Assembly (NCBI GenBank): GCA_965227905.1 | Contig: OZ245780.1 | Span: 4,278,001 to 4,342,000 of the forward strand | Direction of reading: 5' to 3' | Origin: CBDDHT01 sp965227905 | Lineage (GTDB): Bacteria; Pseudomonadota; Alphaproteobacteria; Rhizobiales; Methyloligellaceae | Length of the DNA stretch: 64,000 nucleotides | Shown: positions 1-8,200 of the stretch, piece by piece | How the letters are laid out: the number at the start of each line of letters is the position of its first letter | Position numbering within the stretch: the stretch's first letter is position 1 | Position numbers and translations under genes: made by a program | The notes under the pieces: generated by a model | Seen by the model: only the letters and a program-made list of their open reading frames with translations | Databases searched by the model: none | Told to the model about the DNA's origin: nothing

Positions 1-490
1 CGAGATCGGCAGCGCTCAGCGTCTCACCGGCAAGAAAACGCCGGTCTTTCAGACGCGCATCCAGTGCATTCATCTCCGAACGCACAGGTTTGATCGTCTC
101 GGCGATCACTTCCATCATTTCACCACCGCGGCCACGAAAAATCGGCCGGGTGATGTTTCCGATCGGTGTGCGCAACCGCTCTTCGACCTCACAAACGACT
201 TCCCAAATCTCCGCCGCCTGCGCCGGATCGCTGCCGAACAAGGATGGTTCGGGATATGCACTATCCAAATAGGCAAGGATCGCGTTGGTCTCTCGTACGG
301 TAACATCTCCATCGACTAGAACCGGCACACGACCACGGGGATTGATTTCTCGAAACGTCTCGCTCTTCTGATCGCCTGCCGAATTGCTGAGGCGTTTCGG
401 TTCGTACGAGACGCCTTTAGCCTCCAGAGCGAGCATGATGCTCCAACATGGCGGGCTACCACTGATAAAATAGCACTGGGTCTTAGCCAT
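1..490 (-). CDS. Glutathione S-transferase family protein (partial, 3' end beyond window)
   Basis: Translating leftward from the ATG at 490 gives an open frame of 163 residues that runs off the left edge. It begins MAKTQCYFISGSPPCWS and continues through a thioredoxin-fold GST N-terminal domain with the substrate-loop pattern NPRGRVPVLVDGD and then RETNAILAYLD, which carries the glutathione-contacting region. The start of the helical C-terminal domain follows. GSTs conjugate or reduce electrophiles and peroxides with glutathione in the cytoplasm. The gene lies 51 bp after an unknown membrane-anchored gene that itself follows oxyR, all leftward, so a peroxide-linked operon is plausible. The C-terminal part is not visible, so the subclass and substrate cannot be judged. 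Confidence 0.85.
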   Translation of the reverse strand, partial: MAKTQCYFISGSPPCWSIMLALEAKGVSYEPKRLSNSAGDQKSETFREINPRGRVPVLVDGDVTVRETNAILAYLDSAYPEPSLFGSDPAQAAEIWEVVCEVEERLRTPIGNITRPIFRGRGGEMMEVIAETIKPVRSEMNALDARLKDRRFLAGETLSAADL

Positions 491-541
491 GGTTCATCCC
501 ACTCGGTCGTCGCCTAATCGGCCGGATAGGCCTGATAGCCG

Positions 542-1162
542 TCAATTCACGATCTCACAGCCATCGACTGTCACCTTACGCGTTTGTTCGTCAGCAAATG
601 CGACAGTCACTGCGACAGTCTTAGCACAGGCCGCCCCACCAAATTTGACGCGAAAGTCATTCTTGGAATCTTCGGAGGACTGCTCGGGAGGCTGTGCCGA
701 CGGCGCATCGAACACATATGCCACGGATTTTGCTTGCGACTTGATATCGTCCGGCATCTCCAACCAGATATCGAAGCGATAGAGCGGTATACCTTCGGCA
801 TCAACGCCACCGACAAACTCGCGGGCCTGAATACGGATCCATTCCTCGATGATTTCTGGTGCCGGTAGCTTGCTGACGGCCTTGGACTCTTCCGGTTTCG
901 GTGGCTCAACCGGTGTATCGGGTTTGGGAGGCACCGTATCGTCGACCTTGCGCCACGCCTTGCCGAGTTCAGGGGATTTCGTGGAAGGGTTCTGCACAAT
1001 CTTTGCCGGCGGAGGATCCGATACACTGACGACGTGAACCCCCGGTATGCCCACGACGCCAAGCGCAATAGCCTGTGCTGCCTGCCAGGCAACGATTGCC
1101 ACAACGAGCAACAAGAGCAGCTGACCGCGCCGAGCACGTTGTGGTTTTGAAGGATCGCTCAT
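542..1162 (-). CDS. Membrane-anchored protein of unknown function, Pro-rich linker and C-terminal beta domain
   Basis: This is a 206-residue protein. A basic N-terminus (KPQRARRG) precedes one hydrophobic segment at about residues 15-37, so it is probably a type II membrane protein facing the periplasm. Residues about 48-98 are rich in Pro, Lys and Glu (PPKPDTPVEPPKP), a spacer-like linker. The last 100 residues look like a small beta domain. Its Ser/Pro-rich insertion and closing KVTVDGCEIVN remind me of the Ig-like pYEATS fold, but that is only a resemblance. GGAGGAG lies just upstream of the ATG and supports the start. It sits 57 bp downstream of oxyR on the same strand and 51 bp before a GST gene, suggesting co-transcription. 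No function is assigned. Confidence 0.7.
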   Translation of the reverse strand: MSDPSKPQRARRGQLLLLLVVAIVAWQAAQAIALGVVGIPGVHVVSVSDPPPAKIVQNPSTKSPELGKAWRKVDDTVPPKPDTPVEPPKPEESKAVSKLPAPEIIEEWIRIQAREFVGGVDAEGIPLYRFDIWLEMPDDIKSQAKSVAYVFDAPSAQPPEQSSEDSKNDFRVKFGGAACAKTVAVTVAFADEQTRKVTVDGCEIVN

Positions 1163-1219
1163 ATTTCACTCCTCCGGCAGCATTGGGACTGCAGCACCCG
1201 CCAGCACGCTGTCTCGGAC

Positions 1220-2146
1220 TCACGCAGCGCTTTCGGTGGTCGCCTGCAAATGAACCGCACAGATCTCACCGATCAAATCACCCAATTCGCTGAAAGCCTC
1301 AGCGCGCGGCGACGCCTTCCGCCAGGCAAGCCCGATCATTCGCCCCGGCGCCGGATCGGCGAAGCGGATCAGCCTGATACGCGGATCGTGCGCTTCGAGA
1401 TCCCGACACAGCTCAGGCAGCAATGTGACACCGTAACCGTTGGCGACCATTTGCATCAAAGTCGTCAGACTGGCTGCCCCGAAATTTTGCATGGTTTCAG
1501 GGCGCGCAAGTGAGCAGAAATCCAAGGTCTGCGCTCGCAGGCAATGACCTTCCTCAAGCAACAAGAGCTCTTCATCGACCAGATCGGCTTGCGTGATCTG
1601 CCGATCGCCATAAATGTCCGGCTCACTTGGCACTGCAAGCACAAAATGGTCTTCGAACAGCGGCTTCGACTCGATGTCCTTCTCTTCAACAGGAAGCGCC
1701 AATAATAGGACGTCGAGCTGGCCCTGCTGCAGTTCGGCAATCAGTGTATCGGTCTGCGTCTCGCGGATCTGCAGGGTCAATCCGGCATAGTGCTCGCGAA
1801 CCGCCGGTAGCAAACGCGGGAGCACATAAGGCGCAATCGTCGGTATCACACCGAGACGTAACGTACCGCCGAGCCCCTCTCCACACTGCTGCGCGAATTC
1901 TGCAATGTCTCCCACATCGGCCAGCACCCGGCGTGCACGCTCCAATATTTCTTTCCCTTCAACCGTCAGATCGACATGTCCACGCTTGCGCTCCACCAAT
2001 CCGATGCCGAGAGAAGCCTCCAATTCCTGGATCTGCATGGACAGGGCGGGTTGCGAAACGGCGCACTCTTCTGCGGCGCGGCCAAAATGACCGACGCGTG
2101 CCAATGCTTCGAAATAGCGCAATTGACGCAGCGTGATCATGGTCAT
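1220..2146 (-). CDS. oxyR: Hydrogen peroxide-inducible LysR-type activator OxyR
   Basis: This is a 308-residue LysR-family regulator. The N-terminal winged helix (residues about 4-63) carries the pattern FGRAAEECAVSQPALSMQIQ. The effector domain from about residue 92 contains EEGHCLRAQTLDFC, so Cys202 and Cys211 are nine residues apart, as are the peroxide-sensing Cys199 and Cys208 of E. coli OxyR. That pair is what separates OxyR from generic LysR proteins. H2O2 oxidises the pair to a disulfide and the protein then activates catalase and peroxidase genes. No catalase or AhpC gene is adjacent. Two genes follow it leftward, and a perfect palindrome lies 54 bp upstream of its start, next to a small divergent transcription unit. 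Confidence 0.93.
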   Translation of the reverse strand: MTMITLRQLRYFEALARVGHFGRAAEECAVSQPALSMQIQELEASLGIGLVERKRGHVDLTVEGKEILERARRVLADVGDIAEFAQQCGEGLGGTLRLGVIPTIAPYVLPRLLPAVREHYAGLTLQIRETQTDTLIAELQQGQLDVLLLALPVEEKDIESKPLFEDHFVLAVPSEPDIYGDRQITQADLVDEELLLLEEGHCLRAQTLDFCSLARPETMQNFGAASLTTLMQMVANGYGVTLLPELCRDLEAHDPRIRLIRFADPAPGRMIGLAWRKASPRAEAFSELGDLIGEICAVHLQATTESAA

Positions 2147-2199
2147 TTATCCAGTCTTTTCAGCATTTTACACCCCACTCCCAAGGGGTTGCGCGATCA

Positions 2200-2218
2200 C
2201 GATAATGCGTGTTTATCG
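2200..2218. promoter_or_regulatory. Candidate OxyR/LysR operator (perfect palindrome upstream of oxyR)
   Basis: CGATAA, seven bases, TTATCG: a perfect 6-bp-arm inverted repeat containing the T-N11-A pattern typical of LysR boxes. It lies between oxyR and a divergent small ORF, where an autoregulatory OxyR site is expected. The half-sites resemble the ATAG/CTAT half-sites of OxyR only in part. Confidence 0.5.
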
Positions 2219-2236
2219 AACCATAAGGAGAAAGAA

Positions 2237-2368
2237 TTGGCACCATCTCCCCCCTCTTCCCATTTCCTGATCATCGCAGTGAAACAATTCGCCAGGAGCG
2301 AAGAAAAACCACGACCTGACCCTACGACCCTACTCCCCCGACGCGGGCCCACCGCGTCACTTGCCTAA
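2237..2368 (+). CDS. Candidate small protein divergent from oxyR (43 aa, TTG start)
   Basis: AAGGAG at 2225-2230 lies six bases before a TTG that opens a 43-codon frame (MAPSPPSSHFLIIAVKQFAR..., ending TASLA). The TAA stop overlaps the first bases of a strong intrinsic terminator. Ribosome site, ORF and terminator therefore form a compact unit divergent from oxyR and just downstream of the palindrome at 2200-2218. The product is Pro/Arg-rich with no recognisable domain. The same transcript could instead be a noncoding RNA in the position that OxyS holds next to oxyR in E. coli. It could also be a leader peptide. The transcription unit is better supported than the protein. Confidence 0.35.
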   Translation: MAPSPPSSHFLIIAVKQFARSEEKPRPDPTTLLPRRGPTASLA

Positions 2369-2408
2369 AGGCGGCACGGTCCTCCCTCCCCATCCGTGCC
2401 GCCTTTTT
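2367..2408 (+). terminator. Strong intrinsic terminator
   Basis: AAAGGCGGCACGG and CCGTGCCGCCTTT form a perfect 13-bp stem around a 14-base pyrimidine-rich loop, and the 3' arm runs into TTTTT. Orientation is rightward. The only thing upstream for it to terminate is the short unit starting near the oxyR palindrome. Confidence 0.85.
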
Positions 2409-2479
2409 ACCATTCGTATTCCTCCTATAAAATGATCGGATTGAACGCAGGGCGCCGTTCGACCAATATGTCGCGCTAG

Positions 2480-2582
2480 ATTGACCCGAGCCTAGTCGGA
2501 ATCGACCAAGCTCAGAAAGGTTGATTGATTCTAAGCTGCTAGAGCAACTTGTGTGCGTCTGAGTTGACGCGGGTCGCTCTAG
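2480..2582. repeat. Palindromic intergenic repeat, copy 1 (RIME-like, 103 bp)
   Basis: This 103-bp element is about 80% identical by eye to the one at 3778-3880, in the same orientation. It contains two inverted-repeat modules. The first is centred on AATCGAC...TTGATTGATT. The second is bounded by CTAGAGC and GCTCTAG. Length and two-palindrome layout recall the roughly 108-bp RIME elements of Rhizobiales, but I cannot confirm family membership. It ends 19 bp before the start codon of the VWA gene. Confidence 0.75.
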
Positions 2583-2601
2583 TCACGGATGGAACAGGTG
2601 C

Positions 2602-3777
2602 ATGTTCGCCAAATTCTTTGATGAACTCAGAGCGGCCAAACTGCCGGTCACGCTCAAGGAGTATCTGACTCTCATGCAGGCGTTGGACGCCGATGTCGCC
2701 GAAAGCCGCGTGGATGATTTCTATTATCTCTCGCGCGCGACATTGGTGAAAGACGAGCGCAACCTAGACAAGTTCGATCGCGTCTTCGGTTCCGTCTTCA
2801 AGGGACTTGAAACGTTGGAAGACGCAATCGAGGCGGATATTCCGGAAGAATGGCTGCGACTTGTTTCGGAGAAATTCCTCACCGATGAGGAAAAGGCCGA
2901 GATCGAGGCGCTTGGCGGCTGGGAAAAGATCATGGAAGAGCTGCGCAAGCGGCTTGAAGAACAGAAGAAGACGCACCGCGGCGGCTCCAAGTGGATCGGC
3001 ACGGGCGGAACCTCTCCGTTCGGTGCTTACGGATACAATCCTGCCGGTGTCAGGATCGGACAGAAAGAGGGGCGGTCGGGACGCGCCATCAAGGTCTGGG
3101 ATAAACGCGAATACAAGGATTTGGACGGCTCGGTCGAGTTGGGAACGCGCAACATCAAGCTGGCGATGCGCCGTCTTCGCCGGTTTGCGCGCGAAGGTGC
3201 GGCGGAAGAACTCGATCTCGACGGCACGATCAAGGGCACGGCAAACAAAGGCTATCTCGACCTCCGCTTTCGCCCGGAACGGCGCAATACGGTCAAGGTC
3301 CTCATGTTCTTCGATGTCGGTGGATCGATGGACTGGCACGTCAAAGTCGCCCAGGAAGTTTTTTCCGCGGCGCGCGCCGAATTCAAGCATATGGAGTATT
3401 TCTACTTCCACAATTGCCTCTATGAGTTCGTCTGGCGCGACAATGCGCGGCGCTGGACGGAACGAACCCCGACTTGGGACGTGCTGCACACCTATCCCTC
3501 AGATTACAAAGTTGTCTTCGTCGGCGACGCGGCCATGAGCCCCTATGAGATCGCGATGCCAGGCGGCTCAGTCGAGCATATGAACGACGAGCCTGGCGCT
3601 GCATGGCTGCAGCGTGTGACCGATGTTTATGAAAGCGCCGTGTGGCTCAATCCGGTCGACCAGAACTATTGGGAAATGACCCAGTCCACGCAGATGATCC
3701 GCCAGCTTATCTCAGACAGGATGTATCCCCTGACACTGGACGGCATCGACCGCGCGGTGAAGGAACTTATGCGCTAG
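2602..3777 (+). CDS. VWA domain-containing CoxE-like protein
   Basis: This 391-residue protein begins MFAKFFDELRAAKLPVTLKEY, the usual opening of the CoxE-like VWA family. The first 140 residues are helical and charged. Residues about 230-391 form the von Willebrand A-like domain, whose first strand and metal site read MFFDVGGSMDWHV (a DxGxS form of the MIDAS motif). Family members usually act with a MoxR-type AAA+ ATPase as cofactor-insertion or remodelling chaperones, as CoxE does for CO dehydrogenase. No MoxR ATPase lies beside it here. The gene is flanked on both sides by copies of the same 103-bp repeat, the downstream one starting at the base after the stop codon. Cellular target unknown. 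Confidence 0.85.
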   Translation: MFAKFFDELRAAKLPVTLKEYLTLMQALDADVAESRVDDFYYLSRATLVKDERNLDKFDRVFGSVFKGLETLEDAIEADIPEEWLRLVSEKFLTDEEKAEIEALGGWEKIMEELRKRLEEQKKTHRGGSKWIGTGGTSPFGAYGYNPAGVRIGQKEGRSGRAIKVWDKREYKDLDGSVELGTRNIKLAMRRLRRFAREGAAEELDLDGTIKGTANKGYLDLRFRPERRNTVKVLMFFDVGGSMDWHVKVAQEVFSAARAEFKHMEYFYFHNCLYEFVWRDNARRWTERTPTWDVLHTYPSDYKVVFVGDAAMSPYEIAMPGGSVEHMNDEPGAAWLQRVTDVYESAVWLNPVDQNYWEMTQSTQMIRQLISDRMYPLTLDGIDRAVKELMR

Positions 3778-3880
3778 ATCAACCTGCGTTTAGTCGGAAT
3801 CGACTAAGCGCAGAAGAGTTGATCGATTCTAAGCTGCTAGAGCAACTTGTGTGCATCCAAGCAGACGCACGTTGCTCTAG
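3778..3880. repeat. Palindromic intergenic repeat, copy 2 (RIME-like, 103 bp)
   Basis: Direct repeat of 2480-2582 with the same length and orientation. The central block (GATTCTAAGCTGCTAGAGCA and the next ten bases) is identical in both copies. Changes in the outer arms often come in pairs that keep the hairpins, such as GTTGCTCTAG pairing with CTAGAGCAAC. It starts immediately after the TAG of the VWA gene and may act as its 3' hairpin. Confidence 0.75.
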
Positions 3881-3893
3881 AGCGCTTCCCAAT

Positions 3894-4448
3894 CTACCAG
3901 AACAGCGCAGGCCCCTCGAGAAACGCTTTTTCCGCTTCTGTGGTTTCCCTGCCGAGACAGTCATTGCGGTGGGGAAAGCGGCCGAACCGGTCAATGACCT
4001 GTTTGTGGCTTTCGGCAAACTTCTGCTGATCGGCATCGTTCAGGCTCGCGAAGAGCTCCACGGAGCGCGCCTGCACATCTCTGTCTTCCGAATGCTGAAA
4101 AGGCATGAAGAGAAAGCCCTTTTCCCGCTTCGTTAGTGTCTCGTGCAGACCTTCTTCGATCGTATCGATAGAAAGTGCCAAGGCGGCTTCGTCGGTGACG
4201 AAAGCCCGATAGCTGTTCCGGAACATATTCCGCGGAAACTGATCGAGCACGATCACTGCGGCTAACCGCGTCCGTGCTGTGCCGAGCCACGCGGATGGAA
4301 CACCGCAGGCCAGTCGCTCGTAAAGACTGAAGAAGCGCGTTCTGATCGTATCGTCTACGGCAGGATCCGGTTTCCACCATTGCTCGGGCGTGAGGTCTTC
4401 GAACCAGAATTCAAGAACCTGTCCGGCTTCAGGCGGAGCGCCGCTCAC
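3894..4448 (-). CDS. DUF924 family protein
   Basis: This 184-residue protein begins at a GTG at 4448. The conserved family opening follows (VLEFWFEDLTPEQWW), then the central motif VLDQFPRNMFR, then FLFMPFQHSED and DRFGRFPHRN near the end. Together these are diagnostic of DUF924, a cytoplasmic helical family related to TPR-like folds with no established reaction. An upstream in-frame TTG would add 39 residues, but they do not look like the family. I prefer the GTG because its first bases overlap the stop of the preceding small membrane-protein gene (GTGA), a common coupling arrangement. It faces the VWA gene convergently across repeat copy 2. Confidence 0.85.
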   Translation of the reverse strand: MSGAPPEAGQVLEFWFEDLTPEQWWKPDPAVDDTIRTRFFSLYERLACGVPSAWLGTARTRLAAVIVLDQFPRNMFRNSYRAFVTDEAALALSIDTIEEGLHETLTKREKGFLFMPFQHSEDRDVQARSVELFASLNDADQQKFAESHKQVIDRFGRFPHRNDCLGRETTEAEKAFLEGPALFW

Positions 4449-4585
4449 TCGGTTTTGTTCCCTTGCTTGGACGAGGGTCCCAACAGTGTTCGGACAGACG
4501 TTGCAACAATGAAGATCGTCACGAGCAGAAAAGCCGCTGCCGAGACCCACAGCAGACTTGTCCAAAGGGTAATCCAGCTATCCAT
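4445..4585 (-). CDS. Small single-pass membrane protein (46 aa) coupled to the DUF924 gene
   Basis: Reading leftward from the ATG at 4585 gives 46 residues. They start MDSWITLWTSLLW, continue through one hydrophobic stretch (about residues 5-29) and end with a polar tail, GPSSKQGNKTE. The TGA stop overlaps the GTG start of the DUF924 gene by four bases, the layout of translationally coupled genes. Third-position usage looks like its neighbours. The ribosome site is weak, so the gene rests mainly on composition and the overlap. Function unknown. It could be a small inner-membrane accessory to the DUF924 product. Confidence 0.55.
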   Translation of the reverse strand: MDSWITLWTSLLWVSAAAFLLVTIFIVATSVRTLLGPSSKQGNKTE

Positions 4586-4757
4586 ACCTGCGATCCATGA
4601 TCGATTGACCCGTTACTATATGGGCCTGGCAGCCATGTTGACCAGAAGCAAACTTGACCAAACGCATCTGCCCCCTATGGTCTGGCCCGACCTATGCTGA
4701 CGCCCGCCAATCTTTCCCGCCACCGGCTGCCCGCGTCAAAGATCTGAGGAAATAGTC

Positions 4758-5477
4758 ATGTCATTGACGCTCTTGGCCGCGCTTGCCGTGGCGGTTGCTG
4801 CCGGATTGATGCGAGGATTTGCCGGTGTCGGTTCTGGCATGTTCATGGCACCTTTTTTCGCCGTGCTCTACGGTCCGGTGGCAACGGTCGGGATCATCAT
4901 CTTGATGGAGATTGTCGTTACGGCACAACTGCTCCCCGGCACGTATCGCGATATCAACTGGCGGGTGATCGGCCCTATGGGCGCCATGGCTGCCCTGTTC
5001 ATGCCGTTGGGTACATGGGTGCTGGTCTCGAACGATCCGGATCTCATTGCGCGTATCACCGCTGGCGTCGTTCTGGTTTCGGCGCTCGTTCTGCTTACCG
5101 GCTGGCGCTACACAGGCAACAAGCCGCTGCCCGCGACGATGGGCGTCGGCGCCCTATCCGGCACGCTCATGGCGGCGACAAGCCTCGGTAATCCGCCGGT
5201 TGTCGTCTATTTTCTCTCCAGCAGCGACGACGCGAAAACCAATCGCGCCAATTTCACCGGCTACTTCGCCATCACGCTCTCCGCGTTGATTCTCTGGATG
5301 CTTGCAAGGGATCTTTTCACGGGCGAAGCGGTAAAGACGGCACTCATCCTCCTGCCACTGTTCATGGGATCTGCATGGCTCGGCGGTCGACTCTTTCGCC
5401 AGTCGAGCGAAACGCTCTATCGCCGGGTCGCTCTTGGCATGTTAATCGCCGCGGGCCTCTATGGATTGCTGCGCTGA
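4758..5477 (+). CDS. TauE/SafE family sulfite exporter-like permease
   Basis: This 239-residue integral membrane protein has about eight hydrophobic segments. It shows the family's repeated glycine-rich motif: GLMRGFAGVGSGMFMAPFFA in the first half and GALSGTLMAATSLGNPPVVVYF in the second, reflecting the internal duplication of TauE/SafE proteins. Family members export sulfite, sulfoacetate or other small organic anions, but specificity cannot be read from sequence. GAGGAAA precedes the ATG at good spacing. Its 3' end overlaps the convergent symporter gene by 19 bp. Two further TauE/SafE genes lie at 45.4-47.0 kb. Confidence 0.88.
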   Translation: MSLTLLAALAVAVAAGLMRGFAGVGSGMFMAPFFAVLYGPVATVGIIILMEIVVTAQLLPGTYRDINWRVIGPMGAMAALFMPLGTWVLVSNDPDLIARITAGVVLVSALVLLTGWRYTGNKPLPATMGVGALSGTLMAATSLGNPPVVVYFLSSSDDAKTNRANFTGYFAITLSALILWMLARDLFTGEAVKTALILLPLFMGSAWLGGRLFRQSSETLYRRVALGMLIAAGLYGLLR

Positions 5478-6979
5478 ACCGCTGCGGCGTCTTCAGGCGG
5501 CGTATCGGTCAGAGAGCCAACAACAAACCCCAGGATTGAAAGGCCGATCGCGCTGAACCCGATGATCGCTCCCGAAAGATGCTCCAATCCGATCGCGGCC
5601 TTCAGCGGCGCCAAGCCGATAATGGCGGAGAAGCCGAGAATGAGTGCCCAGAGCGCTCCTCGCCGGGTTGCACGACGCCAATAGAGCCCGCCGGCCATCA
5701 GCACGATACCCGAGCAGAAATAGATGGAGCCTGACACTGCAAGATAGTCCCAAACATCTTCCTTGCCCTCGTAGATCAGGCCCCAGTAGAGCTCGTAGAG
5801 CGCAATAAGGACAATGCCGATGCGGGTGGTACGCATCTGGAATTTCTCCGCGTCGATTTTCCCGGTCAGAGGGCCGACAATGTCGCGCGAGATGATACTC
5901 GACCAGCAGAAGAGATAGCTGTCCTGGGTCGACATGAAAGATGCGAACATACACACGGCAAGAAAGGCCAGAAGCCAACCCGGCATGGCATGTCCCAGCA
6001 TGAAAGGCGTTGCGACAAGATCGGAGTCGTCGCCATAGGCCTTCAACAATTCGGCGCTTTCCGATGAACCCGCGCCATTGAAATAGCAAAAGGCCAGGAC
6101 ACCGAGAAAAGCCGGAATGATCATTCGCGAGAGAAAAATGACCGACGCGATGAGATAAGCCGGCGCAACGTTTTCCTCGCGCTCGATGCACAAAGCCCTG
6201 GTCAGCGCGGTCGGCCAGATTGCCGCGCTGACGACTCCGGCAACCAGAACCATCCAAAGCGCGTAGCTCGGGCCGAAATTCTCATTGCCGAGCGGATCGA
6301 ATCCAGCCTCCCCCTTATGCGTGCGCACAATCTCGATTGCTTCACCCATGGGGATAAGATTGTTGAGATAGGCGATTGCCGCCAGGAGACCGAGAGACAG
6401 GAGAATGAACTGAAAGACATCGGTGATGATGACCGAACGCATCCCACCGTAGCAGGTATAGAGAACACTTACCGCGATCAGGCCGACCATCAAGAGGTCA
6501 ACCCGCATCGATACGCCATTGGCTGCAAGCATCGCGGCAAGGAACGCCGACGCGACCTTCAAGAACAAACCCATATTCAGAATGCCGCCGAGCGCCATCA
6601 CGATCGCACCGAAGATACGAATATCTCGGCCAAAGCGGACTTCGTAATATTCGGGAAGCGTCAGGACGCCGGTGCGCCGAATGGGTTTGACGACAAAGCC
6701 GAACAAACCGACCAAGGCGCATCCGATCAGAGCGGCAAGACCGATATGAAAGGCCGAGAAGCCCTCATTGAAGCCCTTCTGCGCATTGTAGGCGATTGTG
6801 ATGAGGCCGATCTCTGTCGCACCCAAAGTCGCGATCGCCGTCCCCAATCCGAGATCGCGACCTGAAACAAAGAATTCGGTGAGACCTTGACCGGCAGGCG
6901 CCTGGTGCCGGTGTGCCGCAACGATCAAGATCACATAAGCGATCGAAAAAACCACCAGAAAAGTGACGGTGCTACTCAT
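5459..6979 (-). CDS. Sodium:solute symporter family protein
   Basis: This 506-residue polytopic protein has about 13 membrane segments. The N-terminal pattern FFVSGRDLGLGTAIATLGATEIG is the family's substrate and sodium-binding TM1 region. LPEYYEVRFGRDIRIFGA and CYGGMRSVIITDVFQF match conserved loops of the SSF family (SLC5-like). These carriers use the sodium gradient to import sugars, carboxylates, amino acids or vitamins; the substrate is not evident here. The gene faces the TauE/SafE permease and overlaps its end by 19 bp. Upstream, 6980-7261 is noncoding and presumably carries its promoter. Confidence 0.9.
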   Translation of the reverse strand: MSSTVTFLVVFSIAYVILIVAAHRHQAPAGQGLTEFFVSGRDLGLGTAIATLGATEIGLITIAYNAQKGFNEGFSAFHIGLAALIGCALVGLFGFVVKPIRRTGVLTLPEYYEVRFGRDIRIFGAIVMALGGILNMGLFLKVASAFLAAMLAANGVSMRVDLLMVGLIAVSVLYTCYGGMRSVIITDVFQFILLSLGLLAAIAYLNNLIPMGEAIEIVRTHKGEAGFDPLGNENFGPSYALWMVLVAGVVSAAIWPTALTRALCIEREENVAPAYLIASVIFLSRMIIPAFLGVLAFCYFNGAGSSESAELLKAYGDDSDLVATPFMLGHAMPGWLLAFLAVCMFASFMSTQDSYLFCWSSIISRDIVGPLTGKIDAEKFQMRTTRIGIVLIALYELYWGLIYEGKEDVWDYLAVSGSIYFCSGIVLMAGGLYWRRATRRGALWALILGFSAIIGLAPLKAAIGLEHLSGAIIGFSAIGLSILGFVVGSLTDTPPEDAAAVQRSNP

Positions 6980-7261
6980 CTTTGCCCCCCAAGAACAGGC
7001 GTCCCCACGCTTTTTCGACGCAGCTTTTCGTTACGGCACGACGCTGCCTATCAGGACATGACATAGCACGATGGGGCCAAAGAAGAGCAAGCGGACGGTG
7101 AATCCAGATATCCGCAACCTGATCGCAGGTGAATTGTCAGAGGTTGAGTCAAACGTCCTCGTGCCCGGCCCCTCCCTTAGCTCAATCACCGCGAGGGTAC
7201 CCTAATCGGATGATTTGGGTCGGGTGAGCGGGCAGGCTTCGGGATGCTCGTGTCAAGGCAC

Positions 7262-8200
7262 TCAGCGATCGAGCGTCTGCTTGCGTGCTACCGCTGCCAC
7301 GCGTTTCATCTCCGACTCTTCCAGACGACCGGTGAGAACATAGCTAATGCCTTTATCCGACCAAACGGCCGCGATCATGCCGGCTATCGGGCGCGCGGAA
7401 ATATCTGACTGCGGGCTAGCGTCCGGTTTGGCATAAAGTGCGACAGGCGCACCAATCGCCGGCAGATAGGAGAGTTGTGCAAACGGCTCACCGCGATGGC
7501 GCAGAACCTGCGCACGCGCAAACTTGAACCCATCGGCCGACAAATCGGGAATGACCAGTTCGGCTCCGATCGCCTTGGAGAGCTGAAAGCGCACGAACTC
7601 CAGATTGCCCTGAGCCTCGAGACCAACTTCCAGACTTTCCCTGGCGAAGAGAGCCTGCATTCTGCCGACTTCTTCCTGCCATGTGGCCAGGACCGGATTA
7701 GCCGGCAATGTCGGATCTGTCTGATCGGCGATTGGCGCCGTGGCCGGCACAGACGCTGTTTCAATAACAGCCAGTTCGGATGAGGTTTGATCTGGCGATG
7801 GTATCGACCCAACGACCATCGGATCGGCTGCCGGTTCGCTGACTGGAGCTGCGCCCTCGCCGCCCCAAATCGCATAACCGGCGGTCAAACCGCTCAATGC
7901 CACCACAGCGGCAGCGCCTCCGAGAGTCGCCGTCCCCCACTGCGCAATACGATCGCGCAACGAAGGACGCGGCGGTGGCGATGGCGGTGGCGGCTCGATG
8001 TCGCCGAGCAAGAGCGCCCGTTCATCGTCAAGAAGCGACTCGAGGACCCACTCAAGGCGGTCATGGGCAAGACGGAGGGACTCGGCGCGATGGGCAGCAA
8101 TGTGATCCTGATCGAGCACACGCTTGACCGCCCGTGATTGGTCCCGTGCCAGTTGGCCGTCCACATAGGCGACCAGAAGATCATCGCTGAGTTCTGTCAT
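7262..8200 (-). CDS. Anti-sigma factor (transmembrane)
   Basis: This 312-residue protein begins MTELSDDLLVAYVDGQL, the typical start of the cytoplasmic anti-sigma domain of ECF regulators. About 85 charged residues follow, with a Pro-rich PPPPSPPPRP stretch, then one membrane segment at about residues 88-111 and a periplasmic region of about 200 residues. The ATG overlaps the TGA of the upstream sigma-factor gene by four bases, which strongly supports a sigma/anti-sigma pair. No zinc-binding HxxxCxxC motif is visible in the N-domain. The periplasmic part may sense the inducing signal, which is unknown. Confidence 0.82.
   Translation of the reverse strand: MTELSDDLLVAYVDGQLARDQSRAVKRVLDQDHIAAHRAESLRLAHDRLEWVLESLLDDERALLLGDIEPPPPSPPPRPSLRDRIAQWGTATLGGAAAVVALSGLTAGYAIWGGEGAAPVSEPAADPMVVGSIPSPDQTSSELAVIETASVPATAPIADQTDPTLPANPVLATWQEEVGRMQALFARESLEVGLEAQGNLEFVRFQLSKAIGAELVIPDLSADGFKFARAQVLRHRGEPFAQLSYLPAIGAPVALYAKPDASPQSDISARPIAGMIAAVWSDKGISYVLTGRLEESEMKRVAAVARKQTLDR

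Noticed and set aside
2764..3489. Minus-strand 241-codon frame
   Set aside because: It is antisense to the VWA gene, whose motifs are clear.
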